Assembly (NCBI RefSeq): GCF_000227135.1 | Contig: NC_018259.1 | Span: 964,406-1,028,405, forward strand | DNA length: 64,000 nucleotides | Direction of reading: 5' to 3' | DNA from: Leishmania donovani | Taxonomy: Eukaryota > Euglenozoa > Kinetoplastea > Trypanosomatida > Trypanosomatidae | In this document: positions 27,059 to 36,428 of the stretch, in pieces | How the letters are laid out: each line of letters opens with the position of its first letter | How positions within the stretch are numbered: position 1 is the first letter of the stretch | Notes under the pieces: generated by a model | Databases searched by the model: none | What the model was told of the DNA's origin: nothing | What the model saw: the letters and a program-made list of their open reading frames with translations, nothing else | Made by a program: the position numbers and the translations under genes

Positions 27059-29056
27059 TTAGGAGGAAGCAGAGGCACACACGCACTGCCACAATAAGGC
27101 CTCCATATCCACCACGGTCATCGAAGACCTCCGAGTTGCCGTATTTACGCCCACCGTGGCTGAGGCGACCAGGGACGAAGTCCCGAGAGGCAGCGTCACC
27201 CGTCTCGTGGAGAGGTCAGTGCCCCGCACACACTCCAGCATCACGGTGCCGCCTGCCACAGTCATCTTTACATGCGCCACAGGCGCTGACGGCACAAAGA
27301 GCTCTGGCAAGGAGAGGTGAAAGCTGATTAGCGTGCCCGGCCGCACCTCCATCTCGACGAGCCTACCGAGCCCGCCGCCCGTGAAAAATGAATGCTGGAG
27401 GGATTGAAGCTGGGTGGCAAAGGTGTCCATCACAACGGCGCAGACCAAGCGGTTAGCCGCATGCAGCCCGCCACTCAGTCCCTCCTGTGCAAAGGCCAGC
27501 CGCAAAAAGCGGTGCAGTGCCTCGCGATCCTGAGGAACAATTCTTACAAAAGACGCAGGCGTGGGCGCTTCAGGTAATGGCGAGGCAGAGTCGTCAGTGC
27601 CGTGAGCACAGCTGTGAGCTATCAAGGGGGCTAGAGCCGCTGTGGCAGGCGCAGCCGGCGGGGCGGACGGGGTCTGTGCATGAGGCACTGCCAATGCTGA
27701 CTGCGATGTCAAGAGCGACGCGCCGGCGCTGGTGGTGAAGATATTCCAGTGGAGCGCGACGAGCGTCCACTGTTGGCGCCGCACGTCATAGGTGAGGTCC
27801 AGGAAGAGTGCATGCTGCACACACACGCGCACGATGCCGCCCTCAGCGCAGACAAACTCGGCGTAGACAACGTCGATAAGGAAGGCGTCTTGCTGCGACT
27901 CGGTGAAGCCCGGCAGCGCCTCGCGCAAGGCGACTCGGTACGCGGCAACATCGCGGGCCACCCACGGCACCTCGCGCAGCAAGTGCGCCTTGGTGTGCAC
28001 ACACCAAGCCCGCTTCAACATGAAGCGCTCCGCCTCCGAGTTGAGCTGCGCGAGCTCCTGGACAGCAAGGGAGACATACAGTGGCGCGCACACGGCGTTC
28101 ACGCGTGGCAGCAGCGCGGCGCGGGCAGTGTAAAGGGAGAAGCGACGCCTGCGCTGCTGTGTGGCCAGCAGGTCCCAGTAGTTGTGCGCATCTGGTGCCA
28201 CCGCTGTAGACGCCCAGGACGATGCAGCGGAGTCGACGGCCTCGTCGCGTGGCCGCTTGCCGGTAGCGGGAGGGCCACCGGCGGTCGGGCGACGACGAAA
28301 CACGATGTTCACATTGCGGCTAAAAGCGCTCAGGGCACCTTCGGCGAGAGGCACGGGATTCAGAAACGGCTGGATGAAGTTCACCTTGTTTGTTTCCGAT
28401 ACTGAAGCGGCCGTGCCTGCCTCGCGCAGGCCACCACCCTGAGCCTTCGCCACTGCCGCCGGCGCCGTTGTACCTTGGAAGCCCTGTGCGATGCGATCGA
28501 AGCGACGCAGTGCTAGCATGAGTACAGGATTCTGGCGCACCGTCTCACAGCTCACACGGCAGGCGCCGTCCGCCTCGTCATCAGCCTCTGCTGTGCTCCC
28601 TGATCTGAGGAAAGACGTCTTCACAGCCTCCGCGTGCACGCGACGGCGCTCTGCACGTCCCGAAAACTGAGCAAGAAGATGCTTGACGCGCTGCAGTCGC
28701 TGTAAGCGCTGGCGGCACTCCGCCGTGTCAGCCTCTGTCAGCGGCGCCGCCTCGTCATCCGCATCGGTTGCGTGACGTGAGCTCGTTTTATGGCGTGTCT
28801 CAACGGCGCTGCCCGCGGCGGAGTCGCTGCCTTCGCCCTCTACCTTGACCAAGTCACCATCCTCGGCCTCCCAGCCTGGCTTAAAGGAGACGCCGCCGGT
28901 GGCGTCGGTGGATCCAAGGTCTTCGCGCAGCTGCACCGCGTAGTCAGTCAGCAGGCGCCCCACCGCTGTCGTGATGGTCCTTACCCCAGCGCCGCTGACG
29001 GTGCCGCGCCGCTGCAGGCCAGGCGCCGGCACTGCGGACTCGCCATGAGACGCCAT
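27059..29056 (-). CDS. Hypothetical protein, MED14 (Mediator)-like candidate
   Basis: 665 residues from the ATG at 29054-29056; the frame extends 27 codons upstream but reads as UTR. Weak similarity to MED14/RGR1 is visible by eye. An N-terminal helix around TTAVGRLLTDYAVQL resembles the opening MED14 helix. A helical segment with clustered Arg/Leu follows. At about residues 415-442 there is a beta pattern ending WTLVALHWNIF, like the LTL-x-GD...WRLL-x-LEILV segment of MED14. Acidic and Ala/Thr-rich linkers separate the blocks. Mediator links RNA polymerase II to transcription; the known trypanosome complex resembles the Mediator head. The assignment is a hypothesis; a kinetoplastid-specific protein is equally possible. 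The reading frame itself is convincing. Confidence 0.75.
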   Translation of the reverse strand: MASHGESAVPAPGLQRRGTVSGAGVRTITTAVGRLLTDYAVQLREDLGSTDATGGVSFKPGWEAEDGDLVKVEGEGSDSAAGSAVETRHKTSSRHATDADDEAAPLTEADTAECRQRLQRLQRVKHLLAQFSGRAERRRVHAEAVKTSFLRSGSTAEADDEADGACRVSCETVRQNPVLMLALRRFDRIAQGFQGTTAPAAVAKAQGGGLREAGTAASVSETNKVNFIQPFLNPVPLAEGALSAFSRNVNIVFRRRPTAGGPPATGKRPRDEAVDSAASSWASTAVAPDAHNYWDLLATQQRRRRFSLYTARAALLPRVNAVCAPLYVSLAVQELAQLNSEAERFMLKRAWCVHTKAHLLREVPWVARDVAAYRVALREALPGFTESQQDAFLIDVVYAEFVCAEGGIVRVCVQHALFLDLTYDVRRQQWTLVALHWNIFTTSAGASLLTSQSALAVPHAQTPSAPPAAPATAALAPLIAHSCAHGTDDSASPLPEAPTPASFVRIVPQDREALHRFLRLAFAQEGLSGGLHAANRLVCAVVMDTFATQLQSLQHSFFTGGGLGRLVEMEVRPGTLISFHLSLPELFVPSAPVAHVKMTVAGGTVMLECVRGTDLSTRRVTLPLGTSSLVASATVGVNTATRRSSMTVVDMEALLWQCVCASASS

Positions 29057-30258
29057 GAAGAATGGCCTAGGAAGGAGACTTGAGCAGGGCAAAGAGGGCG
29101 TGATCAAGCGCACGCAGGCACACACCCGCCCGAGCACGTGCGCGACCGCTGTTGGTTGTGCGCTTCGAAAGCGCCGTCGGTAGCGCCGGCGAGTGAATTC
29201 GCAAAGGCGGAAACGAAAGAAGCGATGACAAGGAGGGAGAGGAAGGAGAGCGAAGGCGCCAGTGAGTCGTGCGTGATACGGAACTGCAGATACAGAAAGA
29301 GCGAGGAGAACACCCGGTGAGCCGGCACTGCGTCACGGGCTGGTCGGTGTGGCGGCGGGTCTTCTCCCTGTCAAACAGTCGTTGGTTTCGCTCACCTTCC
29401 CTCCTCGTTTCGTTTGCGGAGAGCCGCAAGAAGAAGTGGCGGCCTTCGTGGGCGTTGGTGTGGGTGCATGCTTCTGTGAGAGGAAAAGTCGGTGACTAGA
29501 GAGACACCGAGCACATCCTTTTGCAGCACTGCCCGCTCCGCTGCTGGCCCAGTCACTGGCGCAACGACAAGGAAGGGAGGAGGGCAAAGGAAAGAGGAGA
29601 CGATCAGCCATCCGGCACGGCTGGTTCGTCCATCCACCATCCTCGTAGGTCGGATTCTCCTCCGCCTCCGCCGCCCCCCACCACCACCACACACCCATTT
29701 CGCTTTTCTTTGGTTTGTATTTGCTTGACGCGCGTTTCGCTGACACCGTGGCAACAGAAAGAGGGGAGCCGCCACCACCACCACCCCACAACGCGGAAGA
29801 TGCGATGGCTCCTCAGCCGAACAAAGAAGCCAACAGAATGCGAGGCCGTGGGAGAGGTATAGAAGGCGATGCGGGAGGGAGAGGGGGGGGGGGCACGAGC
29901 GCCGAAGGAAAGTAAGAGACAGACAACAGACACAACCACTTCCAAAACGACAAAAGGACGGGGCTGAATGAAATCAACAGAGACGGCAGAGGAGGTGAGG
30001 AGTACAGTAGCAGGGGGTCACACGCAGAGCGAGACAAGCACGCGCCTGTACACCATACATAGCCGAAAGTGTTGGGCAATGCGATGAGTGAACTGATGCC
30101 TTCGGACGAGGGTAGAATGAGAAACGATAAACAAAAGCTGTACAGTTGAAACAACAAGGGAAAAGGGAAGAGCGTTGCGTAGGGCCATGCGTGCCGCTAC
30201 CGCTCTCGATCTTCCTCTTCTCGCAGCCGCGCGTGAAGAAACTGCACTAGGGGCTGCC
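29057..30258. other. Intergenic spacer with polypyrimidine tracts
   Basis: A purine-rich block at about 29226-29262 is the likely trans-splicing tract of the MED14-like gene. C-rich CCACCACC runs around 29670-29695 and 29770-29785 and a G-run near 29881-29893 are present. No gene is seen. Confidence 0.45.
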
Positions 30259-33021
30259 TCAGATTTCGTTGTTCGCTTGGGCGCGAGCAGACTTGCTGCC
30301 GCTGTTTCCGCGGCCGCTGTGCCGCTTCGGGGCTGCCTTTGTGCTGGAGGACGTTGATGATGCGTCACTCGAGCACGAGTTGGAGTCTTGCAAGGGGGTG
30401 CGACGGCGACCGCGACCGCGAGGGTTGCCGTCGCGGTTTCCCGACGTGCGGCCGCCGCGCTCGCCTACCGGTGATCGGTGGTCACGGCTCTCGTTTCGGC
30501 GGCGCCCTCTATTGCCTCCGCTGTGTTGATTCTGGCTCTGCTTCTGTGCCTGCAGTTGGCTTCGCAGCTCATTTGGCTGAAGAGGCTCCTGCCGCACCTG
30601 CGCCGCAGCTGCCCTGCTCTTCTTCGTAGAGCGCCTCAAGACGTCCGGCTTTGACATGAGGGCTGGGTTGGGTGCTGTCGAAAGACTCATCGGTGCAGCG
30701 CCGTATCCGCCACGGGGAGGCGCAGATTTCGGAGGTGTTGACGACGTGCCGAGTCTAACAGTGGTTGCCGCCTTCGCTGTCAAGTTGCCCGAGGTGCCGG
30801 ACGTCGAAGGACACGACGGCGGGGACGGCCAGCCGCCGACGGTGCTTGCGTTGTTGGCGCTCGCGTCAGCCGCAGCGGTGACGCCCCCATCTGCCTTGTC
30901 CTTCTTTCTGCGAAACAGGCCACCAAAGAGGCCTTTGCTCTTGCCAGAAGGCGCGACAGCGGAGCTGGGGTCAACGCTGGGGTTGTGGCTGCCGTTGCCC
31001 TGCTGCGGAGGGATGTGAGCATTCACGGTGCCGCTACTCGGTGCGGGATGCTGTGAGCGCCCCGGCGTGCGATCACAACGGCGATGCCCCGCCGCGTCAG
31101 TGCGGCTGCTCGCCTCGCGGTGCTGCACTCCGGTCACCGCATCTCGCGGCGCCACAGCGGCGCCGCAGGGCCTCATAGATGTATCGTAGAGCGCCTTCTG
31201 CGGCATGGTGAGCGGCATCATCACGGTCGCCTCCTGGCCCGGCGCTCCGGCTTTACCGGCTGTAGCCGAGTCGGCCTCGGCCGCGGCGGATTTGTTGCGC
31301 CGGAAAAAACTCAGAATGCCGCCTTCTCCCTTCTTCTTGGGAGCTTCGGCGACGCTGGCGTTGTTGTTCGTTGGCGGGGAAGGGGCGCTGCCGACAGGAT
31401 CCCCTGCCGCTGGCCGTGATCTCGAGGACGGCGAGGCTTCACGTGGCGATCGGCGGCGGTCGCGGCGGCCTCGGCGGTCTCTGCGACGCCGGCGGCGGCG
31501 GTCGCGTGACGAGGCCGAGGCGGGGCGCGAGGCAGACTCCGAGTGAGAGGACACGGAGAACGGGTACGGCGACGACCCTTGCCTCGACGCCGCGTCGGAG
31601 CTGCCACCAGAACTTGACAAAGAGGCGGAAGGGGTGCGGCGGTGGCTTCGGTGGCGTCGGTGGCCCTTTGAGGTGCTCGTGGGTGGTACCCCAGGCGGCG
31701 GTGATGGCGCCGCCGCTGAGATGGGCGGCGGGCTCCGGACACCTCTATGAGCCGGTGGCGCAGCAGGCACCATTGCCGGCGATGGCGGGGGCGCTACCAT
31801 CAGCGCGCTGGCCACTGTTACGGGCTGAAGCACTGGGGTAACGAGGGTGGTGATAGGCATCGGCCCCACAGACGGCGCCGCCGCTCCCGTTGATGTCGAA
31901 ACATTGGCGGCAGTGCTCTTGGGAGGGCTGCCCCAGCGCTGGCCAGATCGATGGTTCGATCGGTGGTGGCGCGAGGTGTCGGCGAGGCCACCGGCAAGGT
32001 GCGCAGAGGCAGACTTGGGCGCATTCGTGTCGCTGCGGGCGTTGGCGTGCTGGCCGCGCACTTCGCCGCGATGGCGGTGGCGGCGTCGGTGCGGCTCCTT
32101 CGCGTCCTCATCGGCTCGCGGCTCTGGAGGCGAGCTTGGCGAGGCGGTTCGGCGCCTCTCACCGCCGCCATCGCCGTGACGACGCCGGCGTCGTCGCCGG
32201 CCACCACCATCACCGCCGTCATTATCATCATGAGCAGCGCCCCAAGCTGCAGCCGGAGCAGCAGGTGCAATATGTGAGTTGGGACCGCTAGAGCTAGGCG
32301 GAAACACCTCCCCAAACGTCGCTGTCGCCACCTGCGACGGTGCGCGGGTGTAGCTGGCACCACTAGGTGGTGGGTCATCGCGATGGCGACGTCGCTCGCT
32401 ATAGATGCCGCCACCGTCGTGCCTACCGGGGGAAGATGGCTGCGCTGTCGAGGCAGGAGTTGCCGTCGCCTCGCCGTCGCCGCGGCGATGTCGACCGCTG
32501 CGAGGGCTCTCACGTCCCTTTCCATGTAGCGGCGCAGAGGTGAACGCGCTTTGCGGGCCACACGAAGGGCTAGAGGCGGCGGCGATGCGCTGCTGCGTCG
32601 CGAGTGCGAGCGCAGTAGTGCTAGATGCGGTAGCCTGGCACGGCGGCGGCGGCGGCGGCACTTGGCCCAGCATCACTCCTGCAGCTTGTGGTTGCTGAAA
32701 GGCGTGCTGCTTGACGGCCGCGTAGGGGGGGTAGTAGTACCCGGCAGCGGGGCGGGGTGCGGCGTAGCTGCCGGGGTAATGGACACCGAGAAGCCCCGCA
32801 GCGGCCGTATTTGGCGACGTCGCGCTCGCGGCGGCTGGAGAGGGTGGCCGAACTGGCATGCCGTTCATAGCGCCGACAAAGATACAACGGTTTGCAGCAT
32901 CGCCGTACGCTGCCAGATGCATGGCAGAGTCGCAGGGAGCGCCGTTGGGGAACATCATCTGCAGCTGCTTGGGATCGGCTGACCCAGCAGCGTTGTTGGG
33001 GAAGCGGTTCCACGCAAGCAT
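30259..33021 (-). CDS. 920-residue disordered Arg/Ser/Pro-rich protein with two FFRR-type basic-hydrophobic motifs
   Basis: Start taken as the ATG at 33019-33021; the frame continues upstream to 33717, but that part is Phe/Ser/Pro-rich pyrimidine-tract translation. I do not recognise a family. Residues 1-55 are ordered (MLAWNRFPN). After that comes a Tyr/Pro stretch (about 94-100), a poly-Pro (122-127), and several Arg/His/Ser blocks (275-281, 507-524) resembling RS or RGG regions of RNA-binding proteins. Two short islands, GGILSFFRRNK at 567-577 and KGLFGGLFRRKK from 696, share a Gly-hydrophobic-Arg-Arg-Lys plan and are likely binding motifs. The C-terminus is again Arg/Ser-rich. A cytoskeletal or RNA-granule role is conceivable but unproven. 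Confidence 0.75.
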   Translation of the reverse strand: MLAWNRFPNNAAGSADPKQLQMMFPNGAPCDSAMHLAAYGDAANRCIFVGAMNGMPVRPPSPAAASATSPNTAAAGLLGVHYPGSYAAPRPAAGYYYPPYAAVKQHAFQQPQAAGVMLGQVPPPPPPCQATASSTTALALATQQRIAAASSPSCGPQSAFTSAPLHGKGRESPRSGRHRRGDGEATATPASTAQPSSPGRHDGGGIYSERRRHRDDPPPSGASYTRAPSQVATATFGEVFPPSSSGPNSHIAPAAPAAAWGAAHDDNDGGDGGGRRRRRRRHGDGGGERRRTASPSSPPEPRADEDAKEPHRRRHRHRGEVRGQHANARSDTNAPKSASAHLAGGLADTSRHHRSNHRSGQRWGSPPKSTAANVSTSTGAAAPSVGPMPITTLVTPVLQPVTVASALMVAPPPSPAMVPAAPPAHRGVRSPPPISAAAPSPPPGVPPTSTSKGHRRHRSHRRTPSASLSSSGGSSDAASRQGSSPYPFSVSSHSESASRPASASSRDRRRRRRRDRRGRRDRRRSPREASPSSRSRPAAGDPVGSAPSPPTNNNASVAEAPKKKGEGGILSFFRRNKSAAAEADSATAGKAGAPGQEATVMMPLTMPQKALYDTSMRPCGAAVAPRDAVTGVQHREASSRTDAAGHRRCDRTPGRSQHPAPSSGTVNAHIPPQQGNGSHNPSVDPSSAVAPSGKSKGLFGGLFRRKKDKADGGVTAAADASANNASTVGGWPSPPSCPSTSGTSGNLTAKAATTVRLGTSSTPPKSAPPRGGYGAAPMSLSTAPNPALMSKPDVLRRSTKKSRAAAAQVRQEPLQPNELRSQLQAQKQSQNQHSGGNRGRRRNESRDHRSPVGERGGRTSGNRDGNPRGRGRRRTPLQDSNSCSSDASSTSSSTKAAPKRHSGRGNSGSKSARAQANNEI

Positions 33022-35437
33022 GAACCCCGTGTGCGGCGATGTTGTGTCTGTGCGTGAGAGTATATACGCCTGTGTCACAGCGTGGTCCTCTATGTGGGGG
33101 GCGTGTGCCGTAAGCTGGGCCTGATCCGCCGAGCCTGGAGCCAACCACGTAGAGAGAGAGAGAGGGCAATCACGCAAGAACTGAACAAAAAGCAAGAAAT
33201 ACAAAACTATCGATTTATCGTCGGCCACCGGAGAGACGGCAGGTGGGACAACCTGCCACGTTGGTGACGGAGAGAAAAACGGAGGGGATGAGAAGCGAAC
33301 GAAGGTCACCACGAAATGTACCAGATAAAAGGAGAAGGACGTGTATGCTCTGCCCTGCGAGGATGATAGAAGAGAAGAGAGTAGGGGAGCACGTGCGGGG
33401 AGAAGGAAAGTCACGAAGGCGAAGACTGGGGAGGCACGCCGCCGCCAAGCGCGGAGAAGGGAAGGAGAAGTAGTAGCCAATACACCGAGGGGCAACGAAG
33501 GGGTGGGGGAAAAATGGGGGGAGGTGATGGCGGAATAGCTGAAGAGAGAGAAACCAAAGAAAAAAAAAACGAAGTCGGGCAATCGGCGACCAGGTGCAAG
33601 TGCAAGCGATGACTCCACTGAATAAGACACACACACACACACACAGAGATGGCAACGGCAACGAAGCCAGTAAAGCAGTTGGGCATACAAAGTAAGTGCA
33701 ACTGCCTGCAAAGACACGGATCAAGACCGTGAAAGCAAAACGTAGAAAACCCGATCTTCTCACGTCCAAGAGTAGGAGGATGTGGATGGCTGCGGAAACG
33801 AGAAAAGGAGGTGAGGGGATGTGTGAGGAACAGAGCGAGAAGGACAGGTGCAAGGAACCGTGCAGCCACACGCGAAAAGAGTCGCTACAACATGAACGCA
33901 GAGACACCCCTGCCAAACGCGCTGAGCAAACCAAATGTGTTCAAGGTATTGTTTTTACGCTTCTCGCTATCGTTCGGAGGAGTCACGGAATGAGGTGGTA
34001 AAGCAGCCGGTGGAATGCGTGTGGGTGGACGTGTATCGGTGCGTCGGTGTGTTTGGCGATCGCTCCCACGATGTCTCTCCTCCAGCTGTGCACGACGGAA
34101 AAAAGATGGAGGGGGCCAAGCAAGCACCCTTGTCGAGCGGCGGCCAGCGCCGGACTTGCCTGCCGAGGGCAGCTGGAGATAAACGAGGCAGCTTGATATG
34201 GCAACGAGAGAAGCCACGACAGCGTGAGAAAGCAAAAGCCGCTGCAGTGACGCAGGTGCGGGGTGCCGAGCACGAGGCCGCGCAAAGTACGTACAAAGCA
34301 ACCAGGAAGGATGATAAGCCAAAAGAAGGCCCGTGCGAGCAGGCGACGCGCCGGAACGGAGGGCGCAGGAGAGCTAAGTATATGAGGCTTTCTGTATATG
34401 CAGAGGTGTCGCTCGCGGCTAGGATGGGCGGCAAAGGGCAGGGGGGAGGAGAGGAAGGGGTACGTGACTGTATCCCTGATGGTGCGCAGAGTAAGAGAGG
34501 GTGGGCAAATCTCTGTCCCGCTCGCAAGCTCGCAGCTTTCCGCCGTTTTTGATTCGTTTCTCTTCTTCCGTGCCCCCTCTGCCTTCAGTGCATGCAGAAT
34601 AGAAAATAAAGAAAAAGGGAAACCTGCAGAGGGACACAACAGCGGATGCACAGGTAGAAGAAACCGTATATGCATGTGTTTGTGTGTGTGGTGGGGGGGG
34701 GGGCGATGCAGTGCGCGTCCGCCCGCATGCACGTGTGAGTGTCACCAGCAGCCACACCGACGCGGCGAAAGCAACGGTAACACAGCGGAAGAAGCAGCAG
34801 AAGAGGACAAACGGAAGACATTGAGAGACGAGTGAGATGCTCAGCTGCCCAGCGGCGCCGCTAGGGAGTGAGTTGAGCGAGTGAAGCTCAAACATGTTGT
34901 TTGCGCCGAACCTACCCGACGATGCACGCGCAGCGAAGAAAGAGTTTTGTCGCGCTGCACAGCGTGACAACGACGACGCAATTCACGTGCACAGCGCGCG
35001 CCTGCAGCATCTTTTCTCCTCTTTCGTGCGCACCATGACGGCCCACACGCCACACTCGAGACGGCGAGCGGGGCGGTGGCGACAGCGAGAGAGAGAGACA
35101 CGGAGAAGCAAAGCAGGATGCAGACGACCTTTTACAAGCCCAAACAATATTCCTCATGTCTCTCAGTAGCCGAATTGGCTTCTTGCCGGGGTCTGTCCCG
35201 TTGTCCGTGGCCCCACTCCCCCTCTCCTCCTTCCACGCACACATACATACGCACACACGCGCATCTGTGTATGCCAGCATGGACCAGGAGGCCCGACACT
35301 TTCTACCGCCAAAAGCGCCATGACGCTGTGGGTAGAGTATCAAGGCACCGAGACGAGTGCGAGAGCAGGTCTGCATACGTTTACAAATAAAAGGGAATCA
35401 AGTCCACATCTTGGTACATCTATGAGACTCCAACGCG
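33022..35437. other. Long spacer without a supportable gene
   Basis: Polypurine blocks near 33147-33162, 33268-33300 and 33402-33425 form a multipartite polypyrimidine region on the transcribed strand, upstream of the disordered-protein gene. A (CA)n run is at about 33628-33645 and a G-run at about 34692-34703. All ORFs here are short and biased. Confidence 0.45.
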
Positions 35438-36053
35438 GGTTTGGGTTCGTCTCCCAACGTGTGTCCGCTTTCTCTCTGGCACACAACGTCAAGCCCGATG
35501 CCACTCGACCTTCCCTCCCCCCCCCCACGCCCCGGCCCTGTCATAGGCCCCCATCGCATGGTGCGCAGCAGCGCTAGGCACCGGCGTTGCAACAATGCGC
35601 CGACTCAGTCATCGGAGAACGGTCTCTGCCTCAAACGCTGCCCACACACCCACGCCGCTCCGCAGGTCGCCTCACAGCCGCTCCCATCGTGCAACTGGGC
35701 TACCTGGCACGTTCCTCGGGGCGGCGCAGGCTCCTCGCACACCAGCAGGCAGTGCGAGGGTCGGGAGTGAGATACCTCCCAGTTAGGCGGGCCCTTTCCC
35801 CATTATACGGGTGGCACAAGCGTGCTTGCGGTCGCTGGTCACCCTGGCGAGACGCCCTCCAGAACCTGGCCCCCGACGTTCGTAGGAGTGCGTTGCTCTC
35901 AGCTCCTTGCCCCGTGGATGCGTGATCCCGGCATCACCAGAAGTGGGGTTCGGCATGTGGCAGGGATAGGGCGGCGGCTTAGCTTCCCAAGACAGAGGGA
36001 GTGGGACGCACTGGACCCTGAGATGCCACACGCTGAGGTGCCCCTTGCACCCC
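35438..36053 (-). mobile_element. SIDER2-like retroposon (intact copy)
   Basis: About 616 bp shared almost base for base with 61292-61993, in the same orientation. It has no coding capacity, and its size is in the range of Leishmania SIDER elements. It lies about 380 bp downstream of the stop codon of the cyclic-nucleotide-binding gene, that is, in its 3' UTR, where SIDER2 copies are known to sit and to promote mRNA decay. Orientation is inferred from transcript polarity. The SIDER identity is inference from size, location and repetition; I could not align it to a consensus. Confidence 0.75.
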
Positions 36054-36428
36054 GGTCATCAGGGGTACATCAAGGGAAGAAAGAAAATGCCAAAGAGAGG
36101 TCAGTGGCAAAGACGTGGGGAAGGGGCGATGAGTCTCCGCGGGGTGCAGCACGGCGCGCCACACATGGACGCAAGCGCCGTGCCGGCCAAGTCAAAGCGA
36201 GCAAGCGAAACAAGAAGGAGCCATGTGGGTGGGGGTAGGGCGAATGATCCTAAGGTGCACGAGCACGCACACGCGCACGCAGAGGGCGGGGAAGAAAAGA
36301 CAGCAGACAACAGACGACACACGCACAGACAGGGGGAGAAAGAGAGAGGGTGCTGCGGTGGCGTCAACGTCAGCCGGCACAGCGAAGCGCATACGCTCTG
36401 GCAAACGCGCAGCGAGAGGCGAGCCCGT
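36054..36428. other. 3' UTR segment between SIDER-like element and CNB gene stop
   Basis: Purine-rich on the plus strand (for example 36283-36300, 36331-36350), so pyrimidine-rich in the transcript. No gene is seen. Confidence 0.5.

Noticed and set aside
29333..29791. Minus-strand ORF in the spacer left of 30 kb, rich in Gly and Trp
   Set aside because: It results from CCACCACC repeats; no conserved-looking segment.
33427..33934. Upstream extension of the 920-residue protein frame to 33717 and overlapping ORFs
   Set aside because: They are Phe/Ser/Leu/Pro-rich translations of polypyrimidine tract, so the ATG at 33021 was chosen as start.
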